Of a stretch of 64,000 nt of DNA, positions 55,816 through 64,000 are shown piece by piece (position 1 is the first letter of the stretch; every line of letters starts with the position of its first letter). The DNA comes from Pseudomonas sp. G.S.17 (GTDB lineage: Bacteria > Pseudomonadota > Gammaproteobacteria > Pseudomonadales > Pseudomonadaceae). Position numbers and translations under genes: made by a program. The DNA is taken from the NCBI RefSeq assembly GCF_038096165.1, contig NZ_CP151076.1, positions 4,771,501 to 4,835,500 on the forward strand. The letters are read 5' to 3'. The notes under the pieces are model-generated. The model saw only the letters and a program-made list of their open reading frames with translations. It made no database searches and was not told the origin of the DNA.

Positions 55816-56964
55816 TTAGAGCAAACACTCACCCAGCACCCGAGCCAGCTTCTGCGCGCGAGGATCCATCAGCACATAAGGCCCCAGGGTATTGGTAACG
55901 AAGCCGAAAGCCACTTCGCGTTCAGGATCGGCGAAACCGGTGGAACCGCCAGCCCCAGGATGGCCGAACGCCTTGGCGCCCAGGCCATAAGTAGCATTGG
56001 GAACAGCGGACTGATCGAGCATGCAACCCAGACCAAAACGCGTCTGGGTCAACAGGGTTTTGTCCTGGCCAAGGCTGTGCTCGCGGGTCAGTTCGCTGAG
56101 CAGTTCCGGCTCCAGCAAACTGCCATCGAGCAGGCCGTTGTAAAAACCGGCGAGGCTGCGCGCGTTGCCATGGCCGTTGGCTGCCGGTTGCTGCATGCGC
56201 CGCCATTCAGGCTTGTTGGTGCTGGTCATGATCGAAGGCGGGTTGGTAAACGCACGGGCGGTCATGGAATTGGGCTCACGCATAGTGGTTTGCAGTAACC
56301 GTTGCGCAGCCTCGTCGCCGGTGTTGCCTTTGCCCCGTGCGATGTGGGCAACGCGGTGGAACTGGTCATCGGCCAGACCGACATGAAAGTCCAGGCCCAG
56401 CGGCCGCGCCACGCGGGCCACGATGGACTCGCCCGGCCCGCGACCGTCCGCGCGGCGCAGCATTTCACCCACCAGCCAGCCATAAGTGATGGCGGCGTAA
56501 CCGTGCCGCTGCCCCGGCGTCCACCAGGGTTGTTCCGCCGCGAGCGCGCCAGTCATGGTTTCCCATTCATACAGCGCTTGAGCGGGAAGCAACTCGCGCA
56601 ACGCGGGCAATCCGGCCTGATGGCACAGCAACTGACGCAAGGTGATAGCGTCTTTACCGGCAGCGGCAAATTCCGGCCAAAGCCGAGCCACAGGCTCGTC
56701 CAGCTTGAGCTTGCCCTCGCCCACCAGTTGCAGCGCGGTGACCGCAGTAAAGGTTTTGGTACAGGAGAACAGATTGGCAATGGTGTCGCTGTGCCAGACC
56801 TCAGCGCCATCCTTGTCGGCAGTGCCAGCCCACAGATCGACCACGGTTTCCCCGCCGATCTGGATACACAGCGCAGCGCCACGCTCTTGAGGATCTTCGA
56901 AGAGTGCCGCGAACGCTTCGCGCACCGCTTCGAATTTAAGCTCGAAATGACCCTGAATCTGCAC
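55816..56964 (-). CDS. Serine hydrolase, beta-lactamase/EstB family (382 aa)
   Basis: The class C beta-lactamase-like SxxK motif is LFSCTKTFTA near residue 68. A Tyr motif occurs in GYAAITYGWLVGE, and FGHPGAGGSTGFAD stands in the place of the KTG motif. There is no signal peptide, so this is a cytoplasmic esterase of EstB or LACTB type rather than a beta-lactamase. The start is GTG 56964 with GGGAG 9 bases upstream. Confidence 0.85.
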   Translation of the reverse strand: MQIQGHFELKFEAVREAFAALFEDPQERGAALCIQIGGETVVDLWAGTADKDGAEVWHSDTIANLFSCTKTFTAVTALQLVGEGKLKLDEPVARLWPEFAAAGKDAITLRQLLCHQAGLPALRELLPAQALYEWETMTGALAAEQPWWTPGQRHGYAAITYGWLVGEMLRRADGRGPGESIVARVARPLGLDFHVGLADDQFHRVAHIARGKGNTGDEAAQRLLQTTMREPNSMTARAFTNPPSIMTSTNKPEWRRMQQPAANGHGNARSLAGFYNGLLDGSLLEPELLSELTREHSLGQDKTLLTQTRFGLGCMLDQSAVPNATYGLGAKAFGHPGAGGSTGFADPEREVAFGFVTNTLGPYVLMDPRAQKLARVLGECLL

Positions 56965-57044
56965 CCGCTGGCTCCCGAAACGACTGATCTGAAAAAATGG
57001 CCTGCATTGTTTCAGCGATTGAGCGCTTTGGGAACTGGCTCAGC

Positions 57045-59342
57045 TCAAGGTTGCGTGGTTTGAGGCGTTGCGGCGGGATCGGCAGCGGCCTTTTTCCCGG
57101 CCGCTGCCTTGTTCAACACAGCAGCCACCTGGCGATTGCTCTTGCGCACGGTTTCCACGAACCCCTGAAAGGGCAGATCAGTGACGCCCACCAAACCGAG
57201 ATGACCGTTCTCGCCATCCAGCAAACGCCCGGTGACCGGCTGGTCCAGATACTGGAACCAGTGCACGCCGACAATCGACGGCTCGGCCAGCGCCTGTTTG
57301 AGGAAGTTGGCGTACGCCGGACCGCGGTCTTCTTCCCGCGCCACTTCCATCGCCCCGCCCCAGAACGGCCCTCGATCACGGGAACCGAAATGGAATTCGC
57401 TGACCAGAATTGGCTTGTCCAGCTCACGAAGCGCGGCAAAGTCGTAACCGTCCTGCGGTTTTGGCGTGTAGAAGTTGAAACTCAACACGTCGCAATATTT
57501 GGCACAAGCCGCGACAGCCTCAGGCGTGCTGACCGAATAACGGCCGCCCAGCAGCAAGTGATTGGGCGCGTGCCATTTCAGCGAGTCGGAGATGGTCTTG
57601 AAGTAGGTCTCGGCAAACACTTGCTGGAAATACTTGAAGTCGGCTTCGATGTCCGGATGTTCCGGGTTGGGCAGCGGCGGCTCGAAACCGGGGTCTTCCA
57701 TAAATTCCCAGGCGGTCAGCTCAATGCCCCAGGCCTGGGACAGACCTTGCTGATTACGGTATTTGTCGCGCAACTGCTTGAGGAACGCACGCTTGGCCGG
57801 CGCATCGGTGGTCATTTTCATGGTGCCGTAGGCCAGCGCGTAGCGGGCTTTGGGATCATCGCCCGGCCCGGCCCAGGCCAGTTCGTTATCGGCGAAAAAG
57901 CCCACCAGCCACGGATCATCTCGATGGTCGCGGGCGGCGATAGCGATGGCCCGTTCGGCAGCCATGGCAAAACGCGGATCGAACGGGTCAGGCATGCCGC
58001 CCCACCAGTCCTGGCCGGTGCTGATGCTTGAATAGTCGCCATAAATCGACAGCGGCAAGGTGTAAGGCACCCGATCCTGGGAGCCAAGCAACGGCTCGCT
58101 CCAGTTACCGACGGTGTTGAAGCCCCAGGCTTGCAGGCGATCGAGGGTGCGATCGACCCAATGCTGGAGATCGTATGGCGCGGGTTTGCATTCCACAGCA
58201 GCAGCAACCGGTTCGGCAGGGTTTGGCGCTGCCGGCTCACAGGTTTTCGCGCCGTAAATGCGCTGCAGATTGGCCCCGTAAAAATCGAACCAGCGACCTT
58301 TATCGAACTGGCGGTCCTTGCCCGAGCCATTGTTGCTGTGATTGTCGCCCTTGCCGTAGAACGCGCTTAGCGGCTCATTCTCTTGCGGCAGGTTGGCGAA
58401 CATGGATTCGCGGCCTTCAACATAGGTCGGGCTGTCGTCCACCGCGACCGCATTGATCCCTAGCGAGTAAAACGGGTGGCCTTCAGGGGTTACCAGATAC
58501 CAGCGATCCGCACGCTTTTCCGTGCGGAAAAAGCCTTTCGCATCGAACGTCGGGCCGTCGAGCCAGCCACCGAATTTGTCCAGCCCGGGGCGATCCGCCA
58601 GCCAGGTTTTGGTTTGCTGCTGTTCCTTGGCGGCAGCGGCCTTGAGTTGCTCGTCGCTGCTGACTTTCTCCGGCCATTTGCCACGGGAAAACTGGCCGTA
58701 GCCATCGACGATACCCGCATAGACCGCCTGCTGAACCCCATCGCCTTGCTGCACGCCGAAACGTTCGAGCAAGATGCTCTGCGCGACGTTCGGCTGCGTC
58801 ATCGACAGCGTGACCGACACCACCTGGCTGCGATCAAGCTCGCCCTGAGCATTGGCGAGCAACACGCGCTGCCCTTCGTAAGTCCACGGCATCGGCGGTC
58901 CGGCGCGCATGCCCTGGGTCAACGGCGAACTGGCCTGCAACGGCACCAACAGCGTTTGCGCCGGGCCAGCTGGCAGGTCCACGCGACTGTTGATCACCTT
59001 GCCGTCGGCACTCTGAATCTGCACATCGAGGGTCAGCGCCCAATCCATCGCGCTCTGGATGCGCAAGGTCATGGCGCTGTCGGCGGACCAGTCCCACACA
59101 CCGCTTTGTGGCGTCAGGCGCAGGCTCGGCCGGGCCACGGGATTGAACACCACACGCCGCAACACTTCGCCCTCGGCGGTCTGTTCGGCATTGGATTGCG
59201 GCAGGCTGGTGTTATCCGTGGCGACTTGCACCACGTCGGCCGGACGCACGAAGCTGAACAGCGTCTGCTGGCCAGCCGGCTCGGCGAATAAAGGTCCAGC
59301 GCAGGCCATGACCAGCACGGCAGACAGTGAGCGGCGAATCAT
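57045..59342 (-). CDS. Secreted glycoside hydrolase, GH50 agarase-like (765 aa)
   Basis: Signal peptide MIRRSLSAVLVMACAGPLFA. Residues about 60-250 form a carbohydrate-binding-like beta domain (WDWSADSAMTLRIQSAMDW). The catalytic (beta/alpha)8 domain follows, with the acid/base Glu E487 in FFADNELAW and the nucleophile Glu E649 in LVSEFHFGSRDRG; these two motifs are those of GH50 beta-agarases. A Lys/Ala-rich end lies after the catalytic domain. The ATG at 59342 has AAGGAG upstream; the longer frame begins inside a REP region. Agarose is not certain as substrate: in a soil or plant Pseudomonas another beta-galactan or an own exopolysaccharide is possible. Confidence 0.75.
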   Translation of the reverse strand: MIRRSLSAVLVMACAGPLFAEPAGQQTLFSFVRPADVVQVATDNTSLPQSNAEQTAEGEVLRRVVFNPVARPSLRLTPQSGVWDWSADSAMTLRIQSAMDWALTLDVQIQSADGKVINSRVDLPAGPAQTLLVPLQASSPLTQGMRAGPPMPWTYEGQRVLLANAQGELDRSQVVSVTLSMTQPNVAQSILLERFGVQQGDGVQQAVYAGIVDGYGQFSRGKWPEKVSSDEQLKAAAAKEQQQTKTWLADRPGLDKFGGWLDGPTFDAKGFFRTEKRADRWYLVTPEGHPFYSLGINAVAVDDSPTYVEGRESMFANLPQENEPLSAFYGKGDNHSNNGSGKDRQFDKGRWFDFYGANLQRIYGAKTCEPAAPNPAEPVAAAVECKPAPYDLQHWVDRTLDRLQAWGFNTVGNWSEPLLGSQDRVPYTLPLSIYGDYSSISTGQDWWGGMPDPFDPRFAMAAERAIAIAARDHRDDPWLVGFFADNELAWAGPGDDPKARYALAYGTMKMTTDAPAKRAFLKQLRDKYRNQQGLSQAWGIELTAWEFMEDPGFEPPLPNPEHPDIEADFKYFQQVFAETYFKTISDSLKWHAPNHLLLGGRYSVSTPEAVAACAKYCDVLSFNFYTPKPQDGYDFAALRELDKPILVSEFHFGSRDRGPFWGGAMEVAREEDRGPAYANFLKQALAEPSIVGVHWFQYLDQPVTGRLLDGENGHLGLVGVTDLPFQGFVETVRKSNRQVAAVLNKAAAGKKAAADPAATPQTTQP

Positions 59343-59412
59343 GTGATCAGGTTCTCCTTGATGATCTGAATCCTGTGGCCTGTGGGAGCGCTGCACTTGG
59401 CCGATATCCGAT

Positions 59413-59467
59413 CGTAGGAGCGGCTTCAGCCGCGAGAACCCTCTCCCCGCTAATGCCGGTCCTACGG
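59413..59467. repeat. REP element, TAGGACCGGCTTTAGCCGG family, upstream of the GH50-like gene
   Basis: CGTAGGAGCGGCTTCAGCCG at 59413-59432 faces CCGCTAATGCCGGTCCTACG ending at 59466. The two arms are diverged from one another. It lies between the GH50-like gene start and the dinG end. Confidence 0.65.
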
Positions 59468-59537
59468 TCAGGCGGTTGTGCATAGACACCCGGACCAGGT
59501 TAAGACCCGATCCGGCGCCAATGATGCCGAGGATTTT

Positions 59538-61682
59538 TCAGGAAATTTCGCGGCGGAATGGCGGCAATGCGTTGAGGATAGCCTTGCCGTAGCGCTGGGT
59601 GACCACGCGGCGATCAAGCAGCGTGATGGTGCCGCGATCTTCCTCGGTGCGCAGCAAACGTCCGCAGGCCTGGACCAGACGCAACGAGGCATCGGGCACG
59701 GCGATTTCCATGAACGGATTGCCGCCACGGGCTTCGATCCATTCGGCCAATGCCGCTTCGACCGGATCGTCCGGCACCGCGAACGGGATCTTGGCAATCA
59801 CTACGTGCTCGCAATACGCGCCGGGCAAGTCAACGCCCTCGGCGAAACTCGCCAGCCCGAACAACACGCTGGATTCGCCGCTGTCGACCCGCGCCTTGTG
59901 CTTGTTGAGGGTTTCCTGCTTGGACAGGTTGCCTTGGATGAACACTTGTTTGCGCCAATCGCGCTCCAGACCGTCGAACACGTCCTGCATCTGTTTGCGC
60001 GACGAGAACAACACCAGCGTGCCCCGCGAGCCTTCCACCAGATTCGGCAATTCGCGGATGATCGCGGCGGTGTGCGCGACCGAGTCGCGCGGATCGGCCT
60101 TGAGGTCCGGCACCCGCAGCACGCCCGCATCGGCGTGATGAAACGGGCTCGGCACCACTGCCGTCACCGCGCCCTTGGGCAAACCAGCGCGCATGCGATA
60201 GCGGTCGAACTTGCCCAGCGCAGTCAGCGTCGCCGAAGTCACCAGGGCGCCGTAGGCAATGTTCCACAAATTACGACGGAGCATTTCGGCGGCGAGGATC
60301 GGGCTGGCGTTGACTTCGATGTCGAACAACGAGGCGCTGTCGGCCAGGGTCAGCCAGCGCGCCATGGGCGGACTGTCTTCCGGGTCTTCGGCGGTGAACG
60401 CGGTCCACAATTCCCAGTTGCCGTGGGCGCGGGCCAGCAGGCTGCCGAACAGCGGATACCATTCTTCGGCCTGATGGCTAGCGATGCCGATGTTGACCTC
60501 GCCGTCCATGCCTTCCTTGAGCAGATCGGTCAGGCGCGTGAACAGATCGTCCAGGCGCGCGAAACCTTTCTTCAGTTCGATGCCCATCTCGCGAATGTGC
60601 TCGGGCACCACGCCACCGACGAAACGATGACGCGGGCGTTCGCGACCTTGCATGTCTTCGCCGGCACGGAAATCCGCCAGTTGCTCGCAGGCTGTGAACA
60701 TGAATTGCTGCTGGCCCTTGATCTCACGGGCCAGTTCCGGCACTTGTTCGATGTACTTGCCCAGATCACCCGGCAATGGGTGCTGGGCGAGCAATTTGGC
60801 CAGGTTCTTGGCGGTTTGCTCAAGCCAGTCGGCGGTGGAGCGCAAGCGCGTGTAATGGGCGAAGTGGCCGATGGCCTTGTCGGGCAGGTGATGGCCTTCG
60901 TCGAACACGTACAGCGTCTCGCGCGGATCGGGCAATACAGCGCCGCCGCCCAGCGCGAGATCGGCCAGCACCATGTCGTGGTTGGTGACAATCACGTCGA
61001 CCTTGCCCATGCCTTCCCGTGCCTTATAGAAGGCGCACTGCTGGAAGTTCGGACAATGCCGGTTGGTGCATTGGCTGTGATCGGTGGTCAGGCGCGCCCA
61101 GTCTTGATCGGGCAATTCCTGGGGCCAGCTGTCGCGGTCGCCGTCCCATTTGTTGCCGGCGAGTTTTTCGATCATCGACGTGAACAGCTTCTGGCTGGCC
61201 TCATCAACTTCGATCTTGAAGCCTTCTTCTTCGAAAAGCTGTGCAGTGGCGTTGGTTGCGTCGCCTTCCTGCAGGAGCATGTCGAGCTTGGACAGACACA
61301 TGTAGCGACCGCGCCCCTTGGCCAGGGCGAAGGTGAAGTTCAGCCCGCTGTTGCGCATCAGGTCGGGCAGATCCTTGTAGACGATCTGCTCTTGCAGGGC
61401 CACGGTTGCGGTGGCGATCACCAGCCGCTTGCCCGCCAGCTTGGCGGTGGGAATCGCCGCGATGGCATAGGCCACGGTCTTGCCGGTACCCGTGCCCGCC
61501 TCGACCGCCACGACTGCCGGGTCGCCCGTGCGCCGGCCTTCCTCATCGGTGTCCACGTCGCCCAGCACTTTGGCGATCTCGGCGATCATCAAACGCTGGC
61601 CATAGCGCGGCTTGAGGCTCTTGGCTTCGAGGAAACGCGAGTAGGCGCCCTGAATCTGGGACTTGAGTTCGTTACTGATCAT
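59538..61682 (-). CDS. dinG: ATP-dependent DNA helicase DinG (714 aa)
   Basis: Walker A is EAGTGTGKTVAYA near residue 62. Four Cys of the iron-sulfur domain are visible: RYMCLSK near residue 128 and the SQCTNRHCPNFQQC stretch near residues 201-213. The helicase box is FDEGHHLP near residue 260, and the last motif QACGRLLRTEEDRG is present. DinG is an SF2 5'-3' helicase that resolves R-loops and G-quadruplexes. No strong ribosome binding site precedes ATG 61682, but this start gives the normal family length. Confidence 0.93.
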   Translation of the reverse strand: MISNELKSQIQGAYSRFLEAKSLKPRYGQRLMIAEIAKVLGDVDTDEEGRRTGDPAVVAVEAGTGTGKTVAYAIAAIPTAKLAGKRLVIATATVALQEQIVYKDLPDLMRNSGLNFTFALAKGRGRYMCLSKLDMLLQEGDATNATAQLFEEEGFKIEVDEASQKLFTSMIEKLAGNKWDGDRDSWPQELPDQDWARLTTDHSQCTNRHCPNFQQCAFYKAREGMGKVDVIVTNHDMVLADLALGGGAVLPDPRETLYVFDEGHHLPDKAIGHFAHYTRLRSTADWLEQTAKNLAKLLAQHPLPGDLGKYIEQVPELAREIKGQQQFMFTACEQLADFRAGEDMQGRERPRHRFVGGVVPEHIREMGIELKKGFARLDDLFTRLTDLLKEGMDGEVNIGIASHQAEEWYPLFGSLLARAHGNWELWTAFTAEDPEDSPPMARWLTLADSASLFDIEVNASPILAAEMLRRNLWNIAYGALVTSATLTALGKFDRYRMRAGLPKGAVTAVVPSPFHHADAGVLRVPDLKADPRDSVAHTAAIIRELPNLVEGSRGTLVLFSSRKQMQDVFDGLERDWRKQVFIQGNLSKQETLNKHKARVDSGESSVLFGLASFAEGVDLPGAYCEHVVIAKIPFAVPDDPVEAALAEWIEARGGNPFMEIAVPDASLRLVQACGRLLRTEEDRGTITLLDRRVVTQRYGKAILNALPPFRREIS

Positions 61683-61815
61683 GGCTTCGGTCGGGCTCGG
61701 GCGCTGCTGGGCATCAATGACAATTAAAACGCAAAACTGCTGGATATATCTTCAGTAGTTCTCACGGGCGGCTATCATACCCCGCAAATTCCATCCGCGC
61801 AGAACGGAGTACCTG

Positions 61816-62280
61816 ATGACACCTTTCGCCCTTGTCTACACGCTGCATGTTTTGGCCGCCCTGGTCTGGGTTGGCGGCATGTTTTTCGCCTGGATGGTCT
61901 TGCGACCGGCGGTCGGCGCGGCGCTGGAAGGCCCCTCCCGACTGAAATTGTGGGTCCAGGTGTTTCCCCGGTTTTTCGTCTGGGTCTGGGCCACGGTCGT
62001 GGTCTTGCCGATCACCGGCGTGGGCATGATGCACCTGCACTTCGGCGGCTTCGACGGCGCGCCGCGCTACGTGCAAGTGATGATGGGGCTGTACGTGGTC
62101 ATGACTGCGCTGTTTATTCGTATCCAGTCATTGCAGCTGCCGGAACTGCGCCGCGCGGTGGACGCTGAAAACTGGGCCGAAGGCGCTGCCGCACTGGGCC
62201 GGATTCGCCGGTTGGTGGGGATCAACCTGCTGGTGGGCCTGGCCGTGGTGGTGATTGCTTCGGCAAGACCGGGGTTCTGA
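61816..62280 (+). CDS. CopD-family membrane protein (154 aa)
   Basis: Four hydrophobic helices are visible. The first holds LVYTLHVLAALVWVGGMFF, with the His and the WVGG motif of CopD-like proteins; MMHLHFGG follows near residue 75. These proteins resemble the copper resistance protein D core, but the stand-alone form is uncharacterised. CGGAG lies 7 bases before the ATG. It is divergent from dinG. Confidence 0.75.
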   Translation: MTPFALVYTLHVLAALVWVGGMFFAWMVLRPAVGAALEGPSRLKLWVQVFPRFFVWVWATVVVLPITGVGMMHLHFGGFDGAPRYVQVMMGLYVVMTALFIRIQSLQLPELRRAVDAENWAEGAAALGRIRRLVGINLLVGLAVVVIASARPGF

Positions 62281-62303
62281 CAATCCGGCTAGCCAATGTA
62301 TTT

Positions 62304-62390
62304 GTGGGAGCGAGCTTGCTCGCGAAGGCTGTCTGAGTTCAACACTTATGCTGACTGCAGTAACCCCTTCGCGAGCAAGCTCGCACACTG
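62304..62390. repeat. REP doublet, GTGGGAGC family, second arm truncated
   Basis: GTGGGAGCGAGCTTGCTCGC from 62304 is complete, but the mirror arm ending at 62390 reads CTTCGCGAGCAAGCTCGCAC and lacks the CTCCCA part. It lies between the convergent CopD-like gene and the Gly-rich protein gene, whose stop codon is only 7 bases away. Confidence 0.75.
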
Positions 62391-62396
62391 TCGTGC

Positions 62397-63155
62397 TTAC
62401 AGCCGCTGAACACTCAACGCGCCGGCTGGCCCGGCAACACCCGGCTGGCCTGGCAGACCTTCCCGTCCAGCCTTGCCGCCATCGGCGCGATAGACGATGC
62501 AACCTTTGGACGCTCCGCCCTTGCCGGCACGACCGCCCTGACCCGCCGCACCACCGGCACCGCCCTCGACATTGACTTTGATGTGCGCGGCAGGGAACGC
62601 CAACGGCAGCTCCAGACGTACCTGACCACCTGCAGCGCCATCGTGACCATTGCCGCCGTCGTCGCCATTGAAGCCACGCCCCGCCTGACCCCAGGTGCAA
62701 CCCGGCGCTTCGCCGTTAGCGCCATCGAGGCCGACATAACCGGGCGCACCGGTGCCGCCGCGCGCATCAACCGACAGCTCGGCTGCGCTCAGGGATTCCA
62801 GGCGCAGCGTCAGATTTCGCCCTGGCAACGGCGCTTTCTCATAAGTGCCAGGCGAGCCACGCGCAGTGATCTGGCTGCCTTCGCCGAGCTGACCGCGACG
62901 CACCACCAGACTGAATGGCTGGCTGCCGGGCACAATCGCAATGCGCGCTTCATGACCCAGCACCAGTTGATCGACCTTGACTTCGGTAAGGCCGGACGGA
63001 ATCAGCAAAGTGCCGTAATCCGAGACTTCCAGACGCTCCAGTTGCAGCACGCTGGTAGCGTTGGGCAGGCGCATCAAGGAATGGCTTTCGACAGTGATGG
63101 TCTGCGCCATCGCCAAAGGACTGCACAGCGCGGCCAGCAGGAAAAGACTACGCAT
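62397..63155 (-). CDS. Secreted protein with collagen-like Gly-rich C-terminal half (252 aa)
   Basis: Signal peptide MRSLFLLAALCSPLAMAQ. The N-terminal half is beta-rich (LQLERLEVSDYGTLLIPSGL). The C-terminal half is made of Gly-rich runs with G-x-y periodicity, such as GAPGYVGLDGANGEAPG and GREGLPGQPGVAGPAGALS, broken by non-collagen pieces. Two Cys (GCTWG, GCIVY) could form a disulfide. GGAGG precedes ATG 63155 by 6 bases, so the longer frame is rejected. It overlaps the upstream DUF1145 gene by 8 bases. Surface or periplasmic role unknown. Confidence 0.75.
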   Translation of the reverse strand: MRSLFLLAALCSPLAMAQTITVESHSLMRLPNATSVLQLERLEVSDYGTLLIPSGLTEVKVDQLVLGHEARIAIVPGSQPFSLVVRRGQLGEGSQITARGSPGTYEKAPLPGRNLTLRLESLSAAELSVDARGGTGAPGYVGLDGANGEAPGCTWGQAGRGFNGDDGGNGHDGAAGGQVRLELPLAFPAAHIKVNVEGGAGGAAGQGGRAGKGGASKGCIVYRADGGKAGREGLPGQPGVAGPAGALSVQRL

Positions 63156-63423
63156 GAGCGGCCTCCGAGGACGATTTAGGCAAGGATTGCAGGTGAAAAA
63201 TGCCGAAGACCAGAATTTGCAGGCGATCACGCCAAGGATGCTTGCGCCCGCGAAGGCTGCCATTGAACAGCAGCAGCTCGGCGACATGCGTCAAGATCAG
63301 CAAGCTGCCCGCCAGCTTGATCAGCATGCCGAACGGCGTCGGTAACACGATAACCAGATTCAGCACCACCACCAGCCAGAACCCTGACGTCAGCAGCTTC
63401 CCCAATCCCCAAAACACCTTCAT
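63148..63423 (-). CDS. DUF1145 family small membrane protein (91 aa)
   Basis: The protein has two or three hydrophobic spans (SGFWLVVVLNLVIVLPTPFG, IKLAGSLLILTHVAELLLF) and a basic linker (LRGRKHPWRDR), the pattern of the DUF1145 family of inner-membrane proteins. Function unknown. Its end overlaps the start of the secreted Gly-rich protein by 8 bases, indicating translational coupling in a two-gene operon. Confidence 0.75.
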   Translation of the reverse strand: MKVFWGLGKLLTSGFWLVVVLNLVIVLPTPFGMLIKLAGSLLILTHVAELLLFNGSLRGRKHPWRDRLQILVFGIFHLQSLPKSSSEAAHA

Positions 63424-63573
63424 TACTCGCCCCTGGTCATGATTTTTTTATGCGAACGCTTATTATTGCGTGCGTTTTCCGCGCGCACAGTAGACGGCTT
63501 GCCTGCCGAATATGCCAGCGGGGTGATGAAAATTCTTCACGCAGTCACACTGAGCTGCCGAACGGCGCAGGAA

Positions 63574-63605
63574 ATGCGGGCCCGGCTACTACGCCGAGCC
63601 CGCAT
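63574..63605. terminator. Terminator after the OmpA-family gene
   Basis: ATGCGGGCCCGGC (63574-63586) pairs with GCCGAGCCCGCAT (63593-63605) with one mismatch. It lies 14 bases downstream of the stop on the minus strand; the T run there is short (ATTTCC). Confidence 0.65.
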
Positions 63606-63618
63606 CGAGAGGGGAGAA

Positions 63619-64000
63619 TCAGCGGTTGATCTTGATCTCTACACGACGGTTGAGAGAGCGGCCGCTCGCCGTTTTGTTGTCAGCCACAGGACGCGCTTCG
63701 CCATCGCCTTCGACAGACACAAACGCACTGCGCGCAATGCCCGAACTCACCAGATAATCCGTCACCGAAATCGCGCGTTTCTCGGACAGTTTCTGGTTGT
63801 AGGCATCACGGCCGACGCTGTCGGTGTGCCCGCTGACCCGCAATTGCGCACTCGGCGCTTCGCGTTTCAGGCGAGTCGCGATCAGGTCGAGTTTCGACTT
63901 GTCGGCAGCGGTCAGGCGCGCCGAGTCGAATTCGAACAGCACATCGTTGATGACAATCACCTCTTCCTTGACGACCACCACTTCTTCAACCACTGCCGCG
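63619..64000 (-). CDS. OmpA-family protein, C-terminal part (5' end outside the window)
   Basis: The frame is open to the window edge, so only about 127 residues are seen. It holds a complete OmpA-like peptidoglycan-binding domain: VLFEFDSARLTAADKSKLD, LRVSGHTDSVGRDAYNQKLS, the SEKRAISVTDYL helix, and RSLNRRVEIKINR at the end. Upstream is a Val/Glu-rich linker (VVEEVVVVKEEVIV). The N-terminal part, which would tell whether it is a porin or a lipoprotein, is missing. A hairpin terminator follows. Confidence 0.8.
   Translation of the reverse strand, partial: AAVVEEVVVVKEEVIVINDVLFEFDSARLTAADKSKLDLIATRLKREAPSAQLRVSGHTDSVGRDAYNQKLSEKRAISVTDYLVSSGIARSAFVSVEGDGEARPVADNKTASGRSLNRRVEIKINR

Overview
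The window reads as chromosomal DNA of a Pseudomonas, most likely of the P. fluorescens group. Support comes from the high GC content, two families of palindromic REP elements typical of fluorescent pseudomonads, and recognisable Pseudomonas genes: rapA beside an MHYT-GGDEF-EAL gene, tandem fadD genes next to a lipase and phaJ1, the braCDEFG transporter, and a ccoM microgene. Identifications are by eye from the translated sequence; no database search was run.

Layout. 1-483 is the N-terminal part of a GNAT/FemAB-like protein. 563-17503 is an accessory block of three giant paralogous proteins (about 1660-1690 aa), all on the minus strand. Each has a long N-terminal region resembling the dermonecrotic-toxin-like domain of large Pseudomonas proteins, then leucine-rich repeats, then a C-terminal NEL-type E3 ubiquitin ligase domain with an intact Cys-x-Asp motif. 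A porin on the plus strand (5983-7245) lies inside this block. The three genes share an upstream leader, and the second and third share long near-identical stretches that suggest gene conversion. 17627-29214 holds lipid metabolism genes (FabH-like KAS III, fadD1, fadD2, alpha/beta hydrolase, phaJ1), interrupted by hrpA and a relBE toxin-antitoxin pair. 29417-30273 has three small genes, including ccoM with two ANR-like boxes upstream. 30489-36805 has rapA, an MFS gene that appears to have lost TM2-TM6, and an MHYT-GGDEF-EAL cyclic-di-GMP protein.

37136-39325 encodes a 729-residue protein with T1, T4 and T7 signatures of the tubulin/FtsZ superfamily. It stands alone, not in an operon. 39532-45159 has a DUF2288 gene and the braCDEFG branched-chain amino acid ABC transporter, with an internal terminator after braC. 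45193-50936 holds a LysR/SDR divergent pair, a lipoprotein, an FAD-dependent oxidoreductase and nhaA. 51117-52813 is an AT-richer pair of unrecognised genes. 53213-64000 is mostly envelope and housekeeping: a glycine-zipper lipoprotein, pdxH, an OmpA lipoprotein with W-W-P-F repeats and a Lys/Ala/Pro tail, a serine hydrolase, a GH50-like secreted glycosidase, dinG, a CopD-like membrane protein, a secreted Gly-rich protein, a DUF1145 gene and a partial OmpA-family gene.

The most interesting items are the three giant NEL ligase-like proteins, the chromosomal tubulin-like protein, the altered EAL motif in the MHYT protein, the internally deleted MFS gene, and ccoM with its double ANR box. No tRNA, rRNA, CRISPR array, prophage or transposase was found.
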